Part shown: positions 46,132 to 54,842 of the stretch, one piece after another
How the letters are laid out: every line of letters starts with the position of its first letter
Position numbering within the stretch: the first letter of the stretch is position 1
Assembly: GCA_021773815.1 (NCBI GenBank)
Contig: JAJFJS010000116.1
Span: 1-59,118 of the forward strand
From: Gammaproteobacteria bacterium
GTDB taxonomy: Bacteria; Pseudomonadota; Gammaproteobacteria; Steroidobacterales; GCA-2729495
Length of the DNA: 59,118 bases
Direction: 5' to 3'
Program-made: the position numbers and the translations under genes
Notes under the pieces: generated by a model
Told to the model about the DNA's origin: nothing
The model's database searches: none
Seen by the model: only the letters and a program-made list of their open reading frames with translations

Positions 46132-46791
46132 TCAGATCCTGCCGGACGACTCACCGTCGAACATCTCGTGGACGCGGTGCACGACCGCGGTGCGCGTCGA
46201 CACATCCAGCTTGACGCGAATGTTCTTGAGGTAGGCCCGGACAGTTTCAACGCTGAGACCCAGATCGCGGGCGATTGCCTTGTCGGGATCACCCGACATC
46301 AGCGCCTGCAGCACATCAGTCTCGCGCTTGGACAGCTTGAACTGCTCCCGGACCTTGTCGAATTCGATGCCCTCGGTGGCGGGCTTGGTCACCGGTTCGA
46401 CCAGCAGCGCGTACAGATCCATGATCCGACCCTCGACCGGGCTGTAATGCGGAAATATGCGCAGGCTGAACAACTGCCGGTCCAGGATAACCAGCGCACA
46501 ACGTTCACCGGGCTTCTCGACGACGAGTCGTCGAACGGTCTGCTCGGTATCGAATTCGCTTTCGAATAACGCCTTGACTTCCTTGAGCGCCGACTCGATC
46601 AACCGGTGCTCACGCTCGGGACCGTCGGCCGGTACGGACGAACTGCGCAACTCGCAGTCCTTGTTGATCATCAGCAACACCGGCCGACTGCGCATGCGCA
46701 GAATATCGGTGAGCTTGAAGTGGTAGCGCTCATCGGCTTCCACTAAATCCACGTTGGTACTGTCGATTTTGTTATCTTTATCGGGAATCAT
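46132..46791 (-). CDS. LuxR-type transcriptional regulator
   Basis: 219 residues. The C-terminal 60 residues are a LuxR-type helix-turn-helix: LSKRETDVLQALMSGDPDKAIARDLGLSVETVRAYLKNIRVKL, with the conserved ET-V-L and recognition helix. The N-terminal 140 residues (HFKLTDILRMRSRPVLLMINKD, LFSLRIFPHY) resemble a small-molecule or PAS-like sensing domain but have no assigned family. There is no receiver aspartate pattern at the start, so it is probably not a response regulator. The gene is alone; the neighbouring PEP-CTERM gene at 47159 reads the same way and could be a target. Confidence 0.8.
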   Translation of the reverse strand: MIPDKDNKIDSTNVDLVEADERYHFKLTDILRMRSRPVLLMINKDCELRSSSVPADGPEREHRLIESALKEVKALFESEFDTEQTVRRLVVEKPGERCALVILDRQLFSLRIFPHYSPVEGRIMDLYALLVEPVTKPATEGIEFDKVREQFKLSKRETDVLQALMSGDPDKAIARDLGLSVETVRAYLKNIRVKLDVSTRTAVVHRVHEMFDGESSGRI

Positions 46792-47158
46792 GACGAATCC
46801 ACTGTTAACCCTGTTTCATCCTGAATGGCGCGTTCGAAAAGCCGGTAGCCGGCCCAAATGAACGTCGCAGGGACAATGCACTTAACCATACCGTGTCTGC
46901 GATGATTATCAATAGATGACTGCGCAATTTCCAACTGATGAAATCCTGCTCGAATCATAACGACAACGAACATAATCTGTCGCCAATTAGTCGCTTACCC
47001 AGCCGCACAGCTGTGCTGCCAGTTCCGACCACCCAGCCCCGCACCATCGGTTCCAGCCTGAGCGTCGGTATGCATCTGCGTTAGTCCCGCTTATTGACCG
47101 ATACGCGGATTCCGGGACCCGGCGCCGGCGGTAGCCGGGTTTCACCCGGCTTTGTTCA
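46792..47158. other. Non-coding gap, nothing clear
   Basis: 367 bases between the LuxR-type gene and the PEP-CTERM gene. I see no convincing gene or promoter pair; a 61-codon minus-strand frame at 46788-46973 overlaps the regulator start and looks like chance. The right end holds the hairpin at 47133-47151. Confidence 0.6.
47133..47151. terminator. Hairpin after the PEP-CTERM gene
   Basis: A perfect 8-bp stem (AGCCGGGT / ACCCGGCT, three-base loop) eight bases beyond the PEP-CTERM stop codon. A short T-rich stretch follows only on the plus strand, so on the minus strand it may be a stabilising hairpin instead of a terminator. Confidence 0.5.
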
Positions 47159-48109
47159 TTAAACCCGCACGCTATCCTCGCCAAGGGGTGTCGCCGCACC
47201 GGTATCGCGCGAACGACGAACAGCGAGCAGCCCGCCAAGTGCCGACAGGAACAGCCAGGCAGCGGCGGGCAACGGCACGACGGCGGTCGTCAAAGCGGCG
47301 GACAACGTCCAGCCGAACTCATCGTTATTGGTCTTGATGCTCATCGCATTGCTGATCGCATTGGAGGTTCCGGTCGACGCCGTCAGGCTGCCGTTGAGCG
47401 CCAGGCTTTGGTCGAGAGGCCCGCCGATGGCCGTGCCATCAAATGAAATGGTCTCACCGGTGCTGCCAGGCGGACTGATGTTGTCGTCGAGAAACGTTGC
47501 ATTGAAGATCTTGTTCGTCCCGGCCGGGATCCCGGTGAAGGTCACGGTCTCCGTCTCGAAATGCGGATTACCGACATAGGCCATGCCGTCGAATATCGTC
47601 GCGGTGCTCATTGGCAGCGTGGGATCTGAATAGACCAGGGCCAGCGCCGCCATCGAGATGCTGCCGCCCTGGTTCATGAACATGTCCGGCACCTCGCTGA
47701 ACGCCCAGCTGTAGCTGGTGACGCCCGGAATCATCAGCTGCGTTACATCCCAGCGCCACGTATAGAGGGTATTGAACGCGGCATCCGACGCATACGGCGC
47801 GATACTCAGCCCGCCTGACAACGGCGTCCCGTTGAACGAACCGCTCATCGTGCCCGGATGGTTGACGTCATACGCATACAGGTACGCCTTGACGGGCGTG
47901 CCGAACGCGGCCTGCGCAGAAACATTCAACGTGCCTGACGGGCCGCCTGACATCACGACCGGTGCGCCGCCGAAGCCGACGGCGGCCACCTCGAGACCGT
48001 AGGCCCCCGTCTGCTGAAACGCCTGGATCAGGGCACCGTGCGACGGAACGGCGATACACGACACGAACGCCGCGAGCGCTGCAGATACAACTCGGCGATT
48101 GATACTCAT
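47159..48109 (-). CDS. PEP-CTERM sorted exported protein
   Basis: 316 residues. Sec signal peptide (AALAAFVSCIAVPSHGA) at the start, a beta-rich mature region of unknown function (repeated Gly/Thr-rich strands, for example GSFNGTPLSGGLSI and TFLDDNISPPGST), and a C-terminal PEP-CTERM sorting tail VPLPAAAWLFLSALGGLLAVRRSRD: PEP-like motif, hydrophobic helix and basic cluster, extended by a 15-residue tail. The tail is recognised by an exosortase (EpsH family), absent from the window. GGAGG precedes the start. The LuxR-type gene lies downstream on the same strand. Confidence 0.85.
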   Translation of the reverse strand: MSINRRVVSAALAAFVSCIAVPSHGALIQAFQQTGAYGLEVAAVGFGGAPVVMSGGPSGTLNVSAQAAFGTPVKAYLYAYDVNHPGTMSGSFNGTPLSGGLSIAPYASDAAFNTLYTWRWDVTQLMIPGVTSYSWAFSEVPDMFMNQGGSISMAALALVYSDPTLPMSTATIFDGMAYVGNPHFETETVTFTGIPAGTNKIFNATFLDDNISPPGSTGETISFDGTAIGGPLDQSLALNGSLTASTGTSNAISNAMSIKTNNDEFGWTLSAALTTAVVPLPAAAWLFLSALGGLLAVRRSRDTGAATPLGEDSVRV

Positions 48110-48258
48110 GGGTACATCCTCCGCGTGTTGTCTTGTTCGTTCTTTGCCCCCGATTCTACCAGCCTTTCGGTGGCCTCCGGGATGGCATAAACTGGCCCAT
48201 CACTGCGAATCTTCGGGATTTGCGCCCGATTCGTTCCAACCACGGGAGCGATTAACCG

Positions 48259-49056
48259 ATGAGCCTGACCGAGTTGTTCGCCCTCGCCGGCCTGACCGCA
48301 GGGCTGTTCATGAGCGCCTTCTACGTCCTGTCGCTGATCAAGCGCGACGCCAGTCTCGTCGATATCGGCTGGGGCGCCGGATTCGTGCTCATTGCCTGGG
48401 TGTTCCGGCTGCGGTTTCCCGATGCGCTGCCGACGGGCTATGACGTCATCCTCTGGCTTGTCACTGCCTGGGGTCTGCGACTGGCCACCCACATTTACCT
48501 GCGCAAACCCGCGGCAGAAGACTGGCGCTACCGGGACATGCGTGATCGCTGGGCCGGCCAGTTCTGGTGGCGCTCTTATATACAGATCTTCCTGCTGCAG
48601 GGTTTGCTGATGGTGGTGATCAGCACGCCGATTATCGCGGCCGCCCATCCGGGCGACGGGCTTGCCGGTGCGCCGTGGCTCTGGATCGGCACTTCAATCT
48701 GGCTCGTCGGCTTCTTCTTCGAGGCGGTCGGCGACTGGCAACTCGATCGCTTTATCAAGGCCAAACGCGCCCGCGCGAATCCTGCCGACGGCCCCCGGTT
48801 CATGACCACCGGTTTATGGCGCTATACCCGTCACCCGAATTACTTCGGCGAAGTCGTCCTGTGGTGGGGCCTGTTCATCGCACAACTCGGCGTTGGCGGC
48901 AGCTGGTGGGCCATTATCGGCCCGCTAATGATCACCTTCCTGCTGCTGCGAGTCTCGGGTGTCACGATGCTGGAACAAAAATACGCCGATGACGCAGAGT
49001 TCGAGGCGTACAAGCAGCGTACGTCTGCTTTTTTTCCGCTACCGTCGAAACACTAG
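48259..49056 (+). CDS. DUF1295 integral membrane protein (steroid-reductase-like)
   Basis: 265 residues with six or more membrane segments. DUF1295 / 3-oxo-5-alpha-steroid 4-dehydrogenase C-terminal family: RDASLVDIGWGAGF at the N-terminal end, EDWRYRDMRDRW in the middle, and the C-terminal catalytic-type motif GLWRYTRHPNYFGEVVLWWG followed by KYADDAEFEAYKQRTSAFFP. Family members bind NADPH and reduce steroid or polyprenol double bonds or methylate lipids; the substrate is not predictable here. GGGAG lies about ten bases before the start. The convergent amidase gene ends 26 bases downstream. Confidence 0.85.
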   Translation: MSLTELFALAGLTAGLFMSAFYVLSLIKRDASLVDIGWGAGFVLIAWVFRLRFPDALPTGYDVILWLVTAWGLRLATHIYLRKPAAEDWRYRDMRDRWAGQFWWRSYIQIFLLQGLLMVVISTPIIAAAHPGDGLAGAPWLWIGTSIWLVGFFFEAVGDWQLDRFIKAKRARANPADGPRFMTTGLWRYTRHPNYFGEVVLWWGLFIAQLGVGGSWWAIIGPLMITFLLLRVSGVTMLEQKYADDAEFEAYKQRTSAFFPLPSKH

Positions 49057-49082
49057 GTCGCGCTTCGGTTTATCGCGCCGAT

Positions 49083-50543
49083 CTACAGTCGGGGCAACTG
49101 CCGATGCCACCCGGTTTGTGCCTCATAGGCGGCCGCCAGCGCAAGAACGCGCCCCTCGCCGTCGGGCGGCCCGATGATCTGCACGCCGATCGGCAACCCG
49201 TCACGACTGAATCCGCACGGTATCGATACGGCCGGCAGGCCATAGAGATTGAACGGCATCGTATTTTGTGCCGAGCGCGGACGGCCCTTCTGCGCCACCA
49301 ACTGGCGACTGGCCTCGATCGTCATCGGCAGGTCGGGCGTCGTCGGCGTGACCAGCAGGTCCACGTTGTCGAACACCCGCGGTACGTCCCGGCGCAGGTT
49401 TTGCAGCTGCTGCAATCCGTCGTGGTAACTGTCAGCGCTGACCCGACCACCCGCCGCGGCCAATGAATGTATTGCGGCCGAAAATCCGTCGGGAGATTCG
49501 ACAAGCAGGTCCCTGTAATAACCGGCCGCCTCGACAAACAGGACGCCGAGACCGGACGCCGCAGGCAGTCGGGTATCGGTCACGCCGGCCGTCAGGCTGC
49601 CGAGCAACTCGATGGCCGCATCCACAGCCGCTTCCACCTCGGGATCGAGTCGCTCGAAGTATTTTCCGTCGGGACGACCCAGCCGCAGCTTGCGCACGTC
49701 CCTGCGCATCTCATGCAGGTAATCGGGCACGGGCGTCGACAGGCCGGCGGGGTCGGTCGCATCGTTACCGGCGATGACCTGCAGCACGATAGCGGTATCG
49801 GCCACGCTCCGACAGATCGGCCCGACGTGATCGAGTGAGGTCGACAGCGGAATCACGCCGCGCGCACTGACCCGCCCGTAAGTTGGCTTTAACCCGACGA
49901 CGCCGCAATAAGCAGCCGGTAAACGAATCGAACCACCGGTATCGGTGCCGAGCGCAGCGAAACACAGCCGCGCGGCCACGGCCGCAGCCGGCCCGCCCGA
50001 AGAACCGCCCGGAATATAACCGTGCTTCCACGGATTGTGCGTGGCGCCGAACGCACCGGTGCTGGTGGCAACGCCCCACGCGCACTCATCCATGTTCAGT
50101 TTGCCGAGGATAATCGCGCCGGCCTGCTTCAGGCGACGCACAACCTCGGCATCTACCGCCGGCACACGTTGGGCAAACGCCGCCGCAGCCGCCGTCGTGC
50201 GCACGCCCGCGGTATCGATATTGTCCTTGAGCGCGATGGGTATCCCGTGCAGCAGACCGCGCGACCGGCCTCCGGCCAATTCACGTTCGCACACGCGTGC
50301 CGCGGCCATTGCCGACTCGGCCGTGATCGTAATGAAGGCGTTGAGATGTGGATTCCAGCGGTCTATCCGCGTCAGACACGCCTCGGTGAGCGCCACGGGC
50401 GATACCAGCCCCCGGCGCACGCGCTCAGCCACCTCGACCAGACTGAGTCCGGCCAGATCTTCGTTATCCGCGGCGCTGGCAACGCCGAATAACGACGCGC
50501 CGGCGGCAGCGCCTGCCGACAGGAACCTGCGACGGTTAAGCAT
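49083..50543 (-). CDS. Tat-exported amidase (amidase signature family)
   Basis: 486 residues. Twin-arginine signal RRRFLSAGAAAGASLFG at the N-terminus, cleaved near ASA. The amidase-signature domain shows the Ser-cisSer-Lys catalytic set: LKDNID with the catalytic Lys, GGSSGGPAAAVA with the cis-Ser, and GTDTGGSIRLPAAYCG with the nucleophile Ser. The rest is full-length compared with the family. Start 50543 (MLNRRRF) is chosen to place the Tat motif at the end; an upstream ATG at 50582 also exists. Substrate (amide or acyl-peptide) is unknown; export suggests a periplasmic role. Confidence 0.88.
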   Translation of the reverse strand: MLNRRRFLSAGAAAGASLFGVASAADNEDLAGLSLVEVAERVRRGLVSPVALTEACLTRIDRWNPHLNAFITITAESAMAAARVCERELAGGRSRGLLHGIPIALKDNIDTAGVRTTAAAAAFAQRVPAVDAEVVRRLKQAGAIILGKLNMDECAWGVATSTGAFGATHNPWKHGYIPGGSSGGPAAAVAARLCFAALGTDTGGSIRLPAAYCGVVGLKPTYGRVSARGVIPLSTSLDHVGPICRSVADTAIVLQVIAGNDATDPAGLSTPVPDYLHEMRRDVRKLRLGRPDGKYFERLDPEVEAAVDAAIELLGSLTAGVTDTRLPAASGLGVLFVEAAGYYRDLLVESPDGFSAAIHSLAAAGGRVSADSYHDGLQQLQNLRRDVPRVFDNVDLLVTPTTPDLPMTIEASRQLVAQKGRPRSAQNTMPFNLYGLPAVSIPCGFSRDGLPIGVQIIGPPDGEGRVLALAAAYEAQTGWHRQLPRL

Positions 50544-50717
50544 CCGGATATTGTACGGAATCGGCGCCCGCTCCGGGCGCAATGCACCGCCTGTTGAGTC
50601 ACGACCGGACTGCAGCTCAAAAACCCCAGCCGAACGTTCTTACCGGGTGAATCGGGAGTCGACAGGCGACAGAGCGGTGTCCGTCAAGGACATCCGCTTG
50701 CCGTAACAGGTGCTCTG

Positions 50718-51458
50718 TTACTGACCGGCCTCGCGCAATGCCGCCTGCGCATCGACGGCGCGGGGAAACAACACCTTATCTTCTTTGTGCATGTGCACGA
50801 CCATGTCCCGGTCGAACCGCGACAGTTCGGTGAGCATGCGCCGATAGGTGTTACAGGCATGCCCCGGTTCGGCGTAGTTATCGGTCAGTTTGCGCAATTC
50901 GCCAAGTTCGAGCCGCGCGGCCTCGTGTTCATTTTCCATGCAGGCGATCGGCCCGCCGATCTTGTCTCCGCAGCGCGTCGGCCTGACCGCATCGCCGCCA
51001 TCCAGGTCCCGCGCAATCTGGAACAGGGCCTCTTCCTCATGGCGCATGTGGTTCTCGAGATCGGCCGACAGTTTCTCCATCAGCTCACGAATCTTGATCA
51101 GGCGTTCATCGGTGTCACCGTGCACCTGGGCAACGCGCCCGACCAGCTGACCGATCAACGGTAACGCCTCGCGCAGGTAGGCATGGTGTGACGTCTCGAT
51201 ATTCTCGACCACCTGCGTCAATGTCATGCCGTCCAGTTCGCTCACGTCGACATCCGACGGTGCCTCTTTGGCCTGCGCGCGCACAAGCACATTCAACATC
51301 ACGGCCGGGTTCAAGCCGAAATTCCAGCACAGGTCGCCGATGGTTGCGCTCGCATCGTCGCCGGACCGGAAAATGCCGGTCGACATCAGCGCCTCCATCA
51401 TCGCCGGACTCTCGTCCTGTAACTCTGTCACCCGGGTCTCTGAACTCAGTTCAAACAT
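50718..51458 (-). CDS. RIC-type di-iron repair protein (YtfE/ScdA family)
   Basis: 246 residues. An N-terminal DUF542-type segment (VTELQDESPAMMEALMSTGIFR) and two hemerythrin-like four-helix segments with the conserved iron ligands in TSHHAYLRE, HGDTDER, HMRHEEEALF, ENEHEAAR and HMHKEDKVLFP. RIC proteins repair iron-sulfur clusters damaged by nitric oxide or oxidative stress. The ribosome site GAGGAG is well placed before the start at 51458. The 51,459-51,751 gap before the tRNA has no gene I can support. The amidase lies 174 bases beyond the stop on the same strand; no functional link is evident. Confidence 0.9.
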   Translation of the reverse strand: MFELSSETRVTELQDESPAMMEALMSTGIFRSGDDASATIGDLCWNFGLNPAVMLNVLVRAQAKEAPSDVDVSELDGMTLTQVVENIETSHHAYLREALPLIGQLVGRVAQVHGDTDERLIKIRELMEKLSADLENHMRHEEEALFQIARDLDGGDAVRPTRCGDKIGGPIACMENEHEAARLELGELRKLTDNYAEPGHACNTYRRMLTELSRFDRDMVVHMHKEDKVLFPRAVDAQAALREAGQ

Positions 51459-51751
51459 GTGCTCTCCTCGCGGGCCGCTGCGCCACGGCGCCCATCCCGC
51501 CTCGTCAATCGTAATAGCGCGCAGGATGTCCCAGAAATCCCGCGCTGCCTATACGAGTTTGTACTAAATCACCTCCGGAGCCGCCGCAAACGGCCGTCCG
51601 CCGGGGCCCCGAACCCGCCGACCCGGCCGATTCGGGCCGCAAATCATACCTTGAGCGCGCCAACCGGGAACGTTAGAATGCGCTCCCACCGCCGAATAGC
51701 GGCCCCGTCAGGCATGAGCAAGCGCCGCTGGGTCACTGAATATATAAGTGT

Positions 51752-51828
51752 GCGCCCGTAGCTCAGTTGGATAGAGTGTCTGGCTACGAACCAGAAGGTC
51801 GGGAGTTCGAATCTCTCCGGGCGCGCCA
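51752..51828 (+). tRNA. tRNA-Arg, anticodon ACG
   Basis: 77 nucleotides including encoded CCA. Acceptor stem GCGCCCG pairs with CGGGCGC, discriminator G; D-arm GCTCAGTTGGATAGAGT; anticodon arm TCTGG-CTACGAA-CCAGA, giving ACG; T-arm GGGAG-TTCGAAT-CTCTC. AT-rich TATATAAG just upstream is a plausible -10. The 3' end is the insertion site of the tyrosine integrase whose gene ends two bases later. The only copy of the presumed attachment sequence in the window is the tRNA itself. Confidence 0.97.
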
Positions 51829-51829
51829 A

Positions 51830-52915
51830 TTAAAACAAGGGCTTATTGACTCGCAATACAGTCCCGGTTTCAGAACGTAGAGAAAACGTAGGGTTTGACT
51901 CTACGCTTTCCAGCGCCCGTTCGATTCTCGCCGCCGCATTCGACAGGTGTTCGGGTGCCAAATGCGCATACCGAAGAACCATCTCGTACGACTTCCAACC
52001 GCCCAGTTCCATCAACTCCGGCAAGCTCGTCCCGCTCATCACATGCCAACTGGCCCAGGTGTGCCGCAGGTCATGAAAGCGAAAGTTCTCAATGTCCACT
52101 CTTGCCAGAGCCCGCATCCATGCTTTGCCGATGCTCTTTAGTCGATTCCCTTGCCAAGTAAAACACCATCGGCCGTGTTTACCCTGCACGGACCGTAACA
52201 CCAGTAACGCGTCCCGGTTCAACGGGATGCCGCGCCCTTCGCCGTTCTTCGTCGTCCCCGGATCCAGCCAGGCAACGCGTCGGGCAAAGTCCACACGGCT
52301 CCATTCCAGTTGCAGGATTTCCGATTTCCTGCAGCCGGTTGCCAACGCATACCGGACCACGGGGACCAGGTGCCTTGGCAATGCCTCGATCAACCGATCC
52401 GCTTCCTCGTTCCGGAGGAAACGAACGCGCCGCCTGGGTTCGGGCAGCATCCGGATCTTCGGTGCCCGGAGTAGCCAATTCCAATCGTCGCGCGCCAAAT
52501 AGAGGATATGGCGCACGATCTCAAGTGCCCGGTTCACGGTGGCATTGGCCACCGTATCCCGTTCCTTGCGATCCCGGATAAACGGCCGCAGGACTTCGGC
52601 ATTGATGTCCTGTAACCGCAGTTTCCCCAGGTATGGATCCAGCTTTCTGAGGTGATCCTGATCGTCACGCAGAGAACGCTTGCCTGCGTTGTCTGTGACA
52701 TAGCGGATCACCGCATCTTGCCAGGTCCGGTCCCTGGGGATTCCGGTGCGCGCAGCCTCATAGGCTTCGGCTTTGAGGCGAGTCAGGTGTTCTTCGGCGT
52801 CTTCGCGTCGGACAAGCCGAGTGCTTTTGCATACTCGGCGTCCATCGGCAAGGACAACGTCGATCCACCAGTATTTAGAGTCCTTTCTCTTATAGAGTCC
52901 TCGTTCACGGGCCAT
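51830..52915 (-). CDS. Tyrosine-type site-specific integrase
   Basis: 361 residues. An N-terminal SAM-like DNA-binding part is followed by the catalytic domain with the Arg in [24 protein letters not shown] (His-x-x-Arg) and the nucleophile Tyr in [10 protein letters not shown]. Ends 2 bases from the tRNA 3' end and is transcribed towards it, the usual layout of tRNA-targeted genomic islands. The start ATG has AAGGAGG five bases ahead. Unusually, the gene starts inside the upstream AlpA-like gene (133-base overlap). The other end of the island is outside the window. Confidence 0.92.
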   Translation of the reverse strand: MARERGLYKRKDSKYWWIDVVLADGRRVCKSTRLVRREDAEEHLTRLKAEAYEAARTGIPRDRTWQDAVIRYVTDNAGKRSLRDDQDHLRKLDPYLGKLRLQDINAEVLRPFIRDRKERDTVANATVNRALEIVRHILYLARDDWNWLLRAPKIRMLPEPRRRVRFLRNEEADRLIEALPRHLVPVVRYALATGCRKSEILQLEWSRVDFARRVAWLDPGTTKNGEGRGIPLNRDALLVLRSVQGKHGRWCFTWQGNRLKSIGKAWMRALARVDIENFRFHDLRHTWASWHVMSGTSLPELMELGGWKSYEMVLRYAHLAPEHLSNAAARIERALESVESNPTFSLRSETGTVLRVNKPLF

Positions 52916-53133
52916 ACATCCTCCTTGATGGCCCGCCCTCGGGATTTATAGTCGTCCAGCCATTGATCCAGGTCAACCATGTCATAGACGCGGCGCCTGC
53001 CCAGCTTGATCGGTGGCGGCCCGATCCGGGCCAGCAGGGTGGTGCCGATGCCAAGATACCGGGCCGCCTCGGCCCGGCCCAGGCAGCGCACCGGCCGATG
53101 GTGATCGGGGTTCGGGTTTGCATCCTTGCTCAC
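52783..53133 (-). CDS. AlpA/excisionase-like HTH protein
   Basis: 116 residues. An N-terminal HTH_17-type winged helix-turn-helix (RAEAARYLGIGTTLLARIGPPPIKLGRRRVYDMVDLDQWLDDY), as in AlpA-like excisionase or transcription activators of mobile elements. The tail of about 45 residues is read from the same DNA as the start of the integrase, which carries its own strong ribosome site inside this gene (AAGGAGG). The start codon is GTG at 53133 with AAGGA ahead. The MerR-like gene ends nine bases upstream, forming a regulatory unit with the integrase. Confidence 0.75.
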   Translation of the reverse strand: MSKDANPNPDHHRPVRCLGRAEAARYLGIGTTLLARIGPPPIKLGRRRVYDMVDLDQWLDDYKSRGRAIKEDVWPVNEDSIRERTLNTGGSTLSLPMDAEYAKALGLSDAKTPKNT

Positions 53134-53142
53134 CGCCCGTCC

Positions 53143-53652
53143 TTACAATCGCACCCAGCGCAATAAGCGGTTCAGGTTGATGACGATGACGCTCGCGGGA
53201 ACCGCCTGGCCATCGCTTATAGGCTCCAGCGCCTGCGAATCGCGGTCGTACCACTCTTCAACGACTGTAAGCGCGGGCATGTCTCGCTGGACGACCCAGT
53301 GAGAGCCGTTTTCTGACCAGGTCATGACCAGGTAAATCATCTCGCCCGCATCGGCGATGGCATCCGCCCATTCAGATTGCGCATCGTCGGTAAACGAGGC
53401 AAAGGCGTCCGCCAATACTGTCATCGGCACCCGCCACTTGGCCAGCTCAACCAGCACAGCCGCCCGGTAGATCGTATCGGCCGAATACTCACGACTGCGC
53501 CCGGTACCCGTGTGCTTGGCGCCCTCGGGTTTGAGCAGGTCCATCGAGGTCCAGTGCCGGACAAGGCGGGTCAGGCGGCTGGCTTCCTCGGCGGTACCGG
53601 TGCGGTTCAGGGCAAAAACGGCTTCTTTGAGCGTGTAGGTACGCGGTTGCAT
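53143..53652 (-). CDS. MerR-like DNA-binding regulator
   Basis: 169 residues. The first 80 residues resemble a MerR-type winged helix (YTLKEAVFALNRT at the start, RHWTSMDLLKPEG, and REYSADTIYRAAVLVELAKW). The C-terminal half (AIADAGEMIYLVMTW, WVVQRDMPALTVVEEW) has no recognised domain and could bind a ligand or mediate multimerisation. It is the first gene of a leftward unit that continues to the AlpA-like gene and integrase. Two inverted-repeat operators and a promoter lie just upstream (13-58 bases before the ATG), so it probably regulates itself. Confidence 0.65.
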   Translation of the reverse strand: MQPRTYTLKEAVFALNRTGTAEEASRLTRLVRHWTSMDLLKPEGAKHTGTGRSREYSADTIYRAAVLVELAKWRVPMTVLADAFASFTDDAQSEWADAIADAGEMIYLVMTWSENGSHWVVQRDMPALTVVEEWYDRDSQALEPISDGQAVPASVIVINLNRLLRWVRL

Positions 53653-53664
53653 CGGGATCTCGTA

Positions 53665-53710
53665 TAGGACGACTTACGTCCACCATAGGACAGTCTTCGT
53701 CCTAATGCAA
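53665..53710 (-). promoter_or_regulatory. Promoter with two inverted-repeat operators
   Basis: Two operators of the form TAGGAC-N7-GTCC: 53665-53683 (GTCCAC on one side) and 53686-53704 (perfect TAGGAC / GTCCTA). They are 21 bases apart, two helix turns. On the minus strand TTGCAT (53710-53705), a 17-base spacer and TATGGT (53687-53682) form a promoter whose spacer coincides with the perfect operator. This is the site one expects for the MerR-like regulator whose gene begins at 53652. Confidence 0.75.
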
Positions 53711-53906
53711 GCGGTCCCGGAAATTCCCTGCAGTCTGTCGGACAAATCCGGGAGATGTCTGCTCCCGACAAAAGACAGTCTTTAGTTCGGTTCAGGGCCT
53801 TTCTGGCTCCTGGTTCGCGTCATATCGGGCGTCATATTGTTTTGTTTTGTCGAGTTTAGGGCGACCCTTCAGTCGGGGGTTCGGCAGATATTCGAGGAGA
53901 CTGACG

Positions 53907-54842
53907 ATGAGACGATGGGACGGCCTGGTAGAGGCTTATATACACGAGTACGTGGCCCGTGGCGTTCATCCGGCCACGATTGATAACGTTCATCGAGAGC
54001 TTGAACGCTGGGGCAACTGGCTGAAGCGTCGGCGACCAAAGCCACGTTTGGAAGAGATCGAGCCGGATCTTCTGGTTCGCTACATCCAGGACCGGACGCC
54101 CTTTAAATCGAAGGCAACGATCTACTCGGTGATGAGCCGGATGCGCGGCATGGGCGATTTTCTGGTGCGCCAGGGGGTCTGGATGTCGAACCCGCTCAAG
54201 TGGATGCAGGGCCCCAAGATCACACCGTATCACCGCATGCCCAAGCGCATTGCCAGTGATGACATGGCGGTCCTGTGGAAAGCGGCGGCACACGCACGCA
54301 CCGATTATCAGAAGCATCTGGGGATCACGCTGTTGTCATTACTGTACGGCACCGGCCTGCGTCGAGGCGAGCTGCAGCGACTGGATGTGGGCAACTGGAG
54401 TCGCGACGATGGCATGCTAATGATCGATGGTCGCAAGACTGGCCTGGAGCGTTGCGTGCCGGTTCCGAGGATCGTCTATCATTGCATCGAGACGTACTTG
54501 CCGCATCGCCATAACCACCTGGAGGCCCATAAGCGCATTGGCCAACAGGCGCTATTCGTCAACCGGGGTTGTGAGCGTCTGAGCGAGCAGGCGGTCAGCC
54601 AGGCCGTGCACCGCCTCGCCAGGCGCGCAGGCATCAAGCTGCACAGCTTGCATCAGTTTCGGCACACCTGTGCCTCAGATCTCATCGCTGCCGGCGTCAA
54701 GTTGCCCGAGGTGCAGCGCATTCTCGGTCACACCGGTATCGCAACCACGATGCGATACCTGCACATCGCAGATCCGGAGCGTCGCCGGGCAATGAGGATG
54801 CACCCACTGAACGAGTGGCTCACTACGGGGGCCGCGCGATGA
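53907..54842 (+). CDS. Tyrosine recombinase, first of a RIT trio
   Basis: 311 residues. A core-binding SAM-like domain is followed by the catalytic domain with Arg in GTGLRRGELQRL, HQFRHTCASD and the Tyr in TTMRYLHIAD. The ATG at 53907 has GGAG eight bases upstream; the frame is open earlier without a ribosome site. The stop overlaps the next recombinase by four bases. Three consecutive tyrosine recombinases in one coupled unit define a recombinase-in-trio (RIT) element. The left flank 53,711-53,906 holds a hairpin CGGGAG...CTCCCG but no clear terminal repeat. Confidence 0.9.
   Translation: MRRWDGLVEAYIHEYVARGVHPATIDNVHRELERWGNWLKRRRPKPRLEEIEPDLLVRYIQDRTPFKSKATIYSVMSRMRGMGDFLVRQGVWMSNPLKWMQGPKITPYHRMPKRIASDDMAVLWKAAAHARTDYQKHLGITLLSLLYGTGLRRGELQRLDVGNWSRDDGMLMIDGRKTGLERCVPVPRIVYHCIETYLPHRHNHLEAHKRIGQQALFVNRGCERLSEQAVSQAVHRLARRAGIKLHSLHQFRHTCASDLIAAGVKLPEVQRILGHTGIATTMRYLHIADPERRRAMRMHPLNEWLTTGAAR

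Noticed and set aside
46788-46973. 61-codon frame upstream of the LuxR-type gene
   Set aside because: Overlaps the regulator start, no ribosome site, no plausible protein architecture.
51644-51829. 61-codon minus-strand frame containing [19 protein letters not shown]
   Set aside because: It is the reverse reading of the tRNA-Arg gene, a well-known type of spurious protein, not a real gene.
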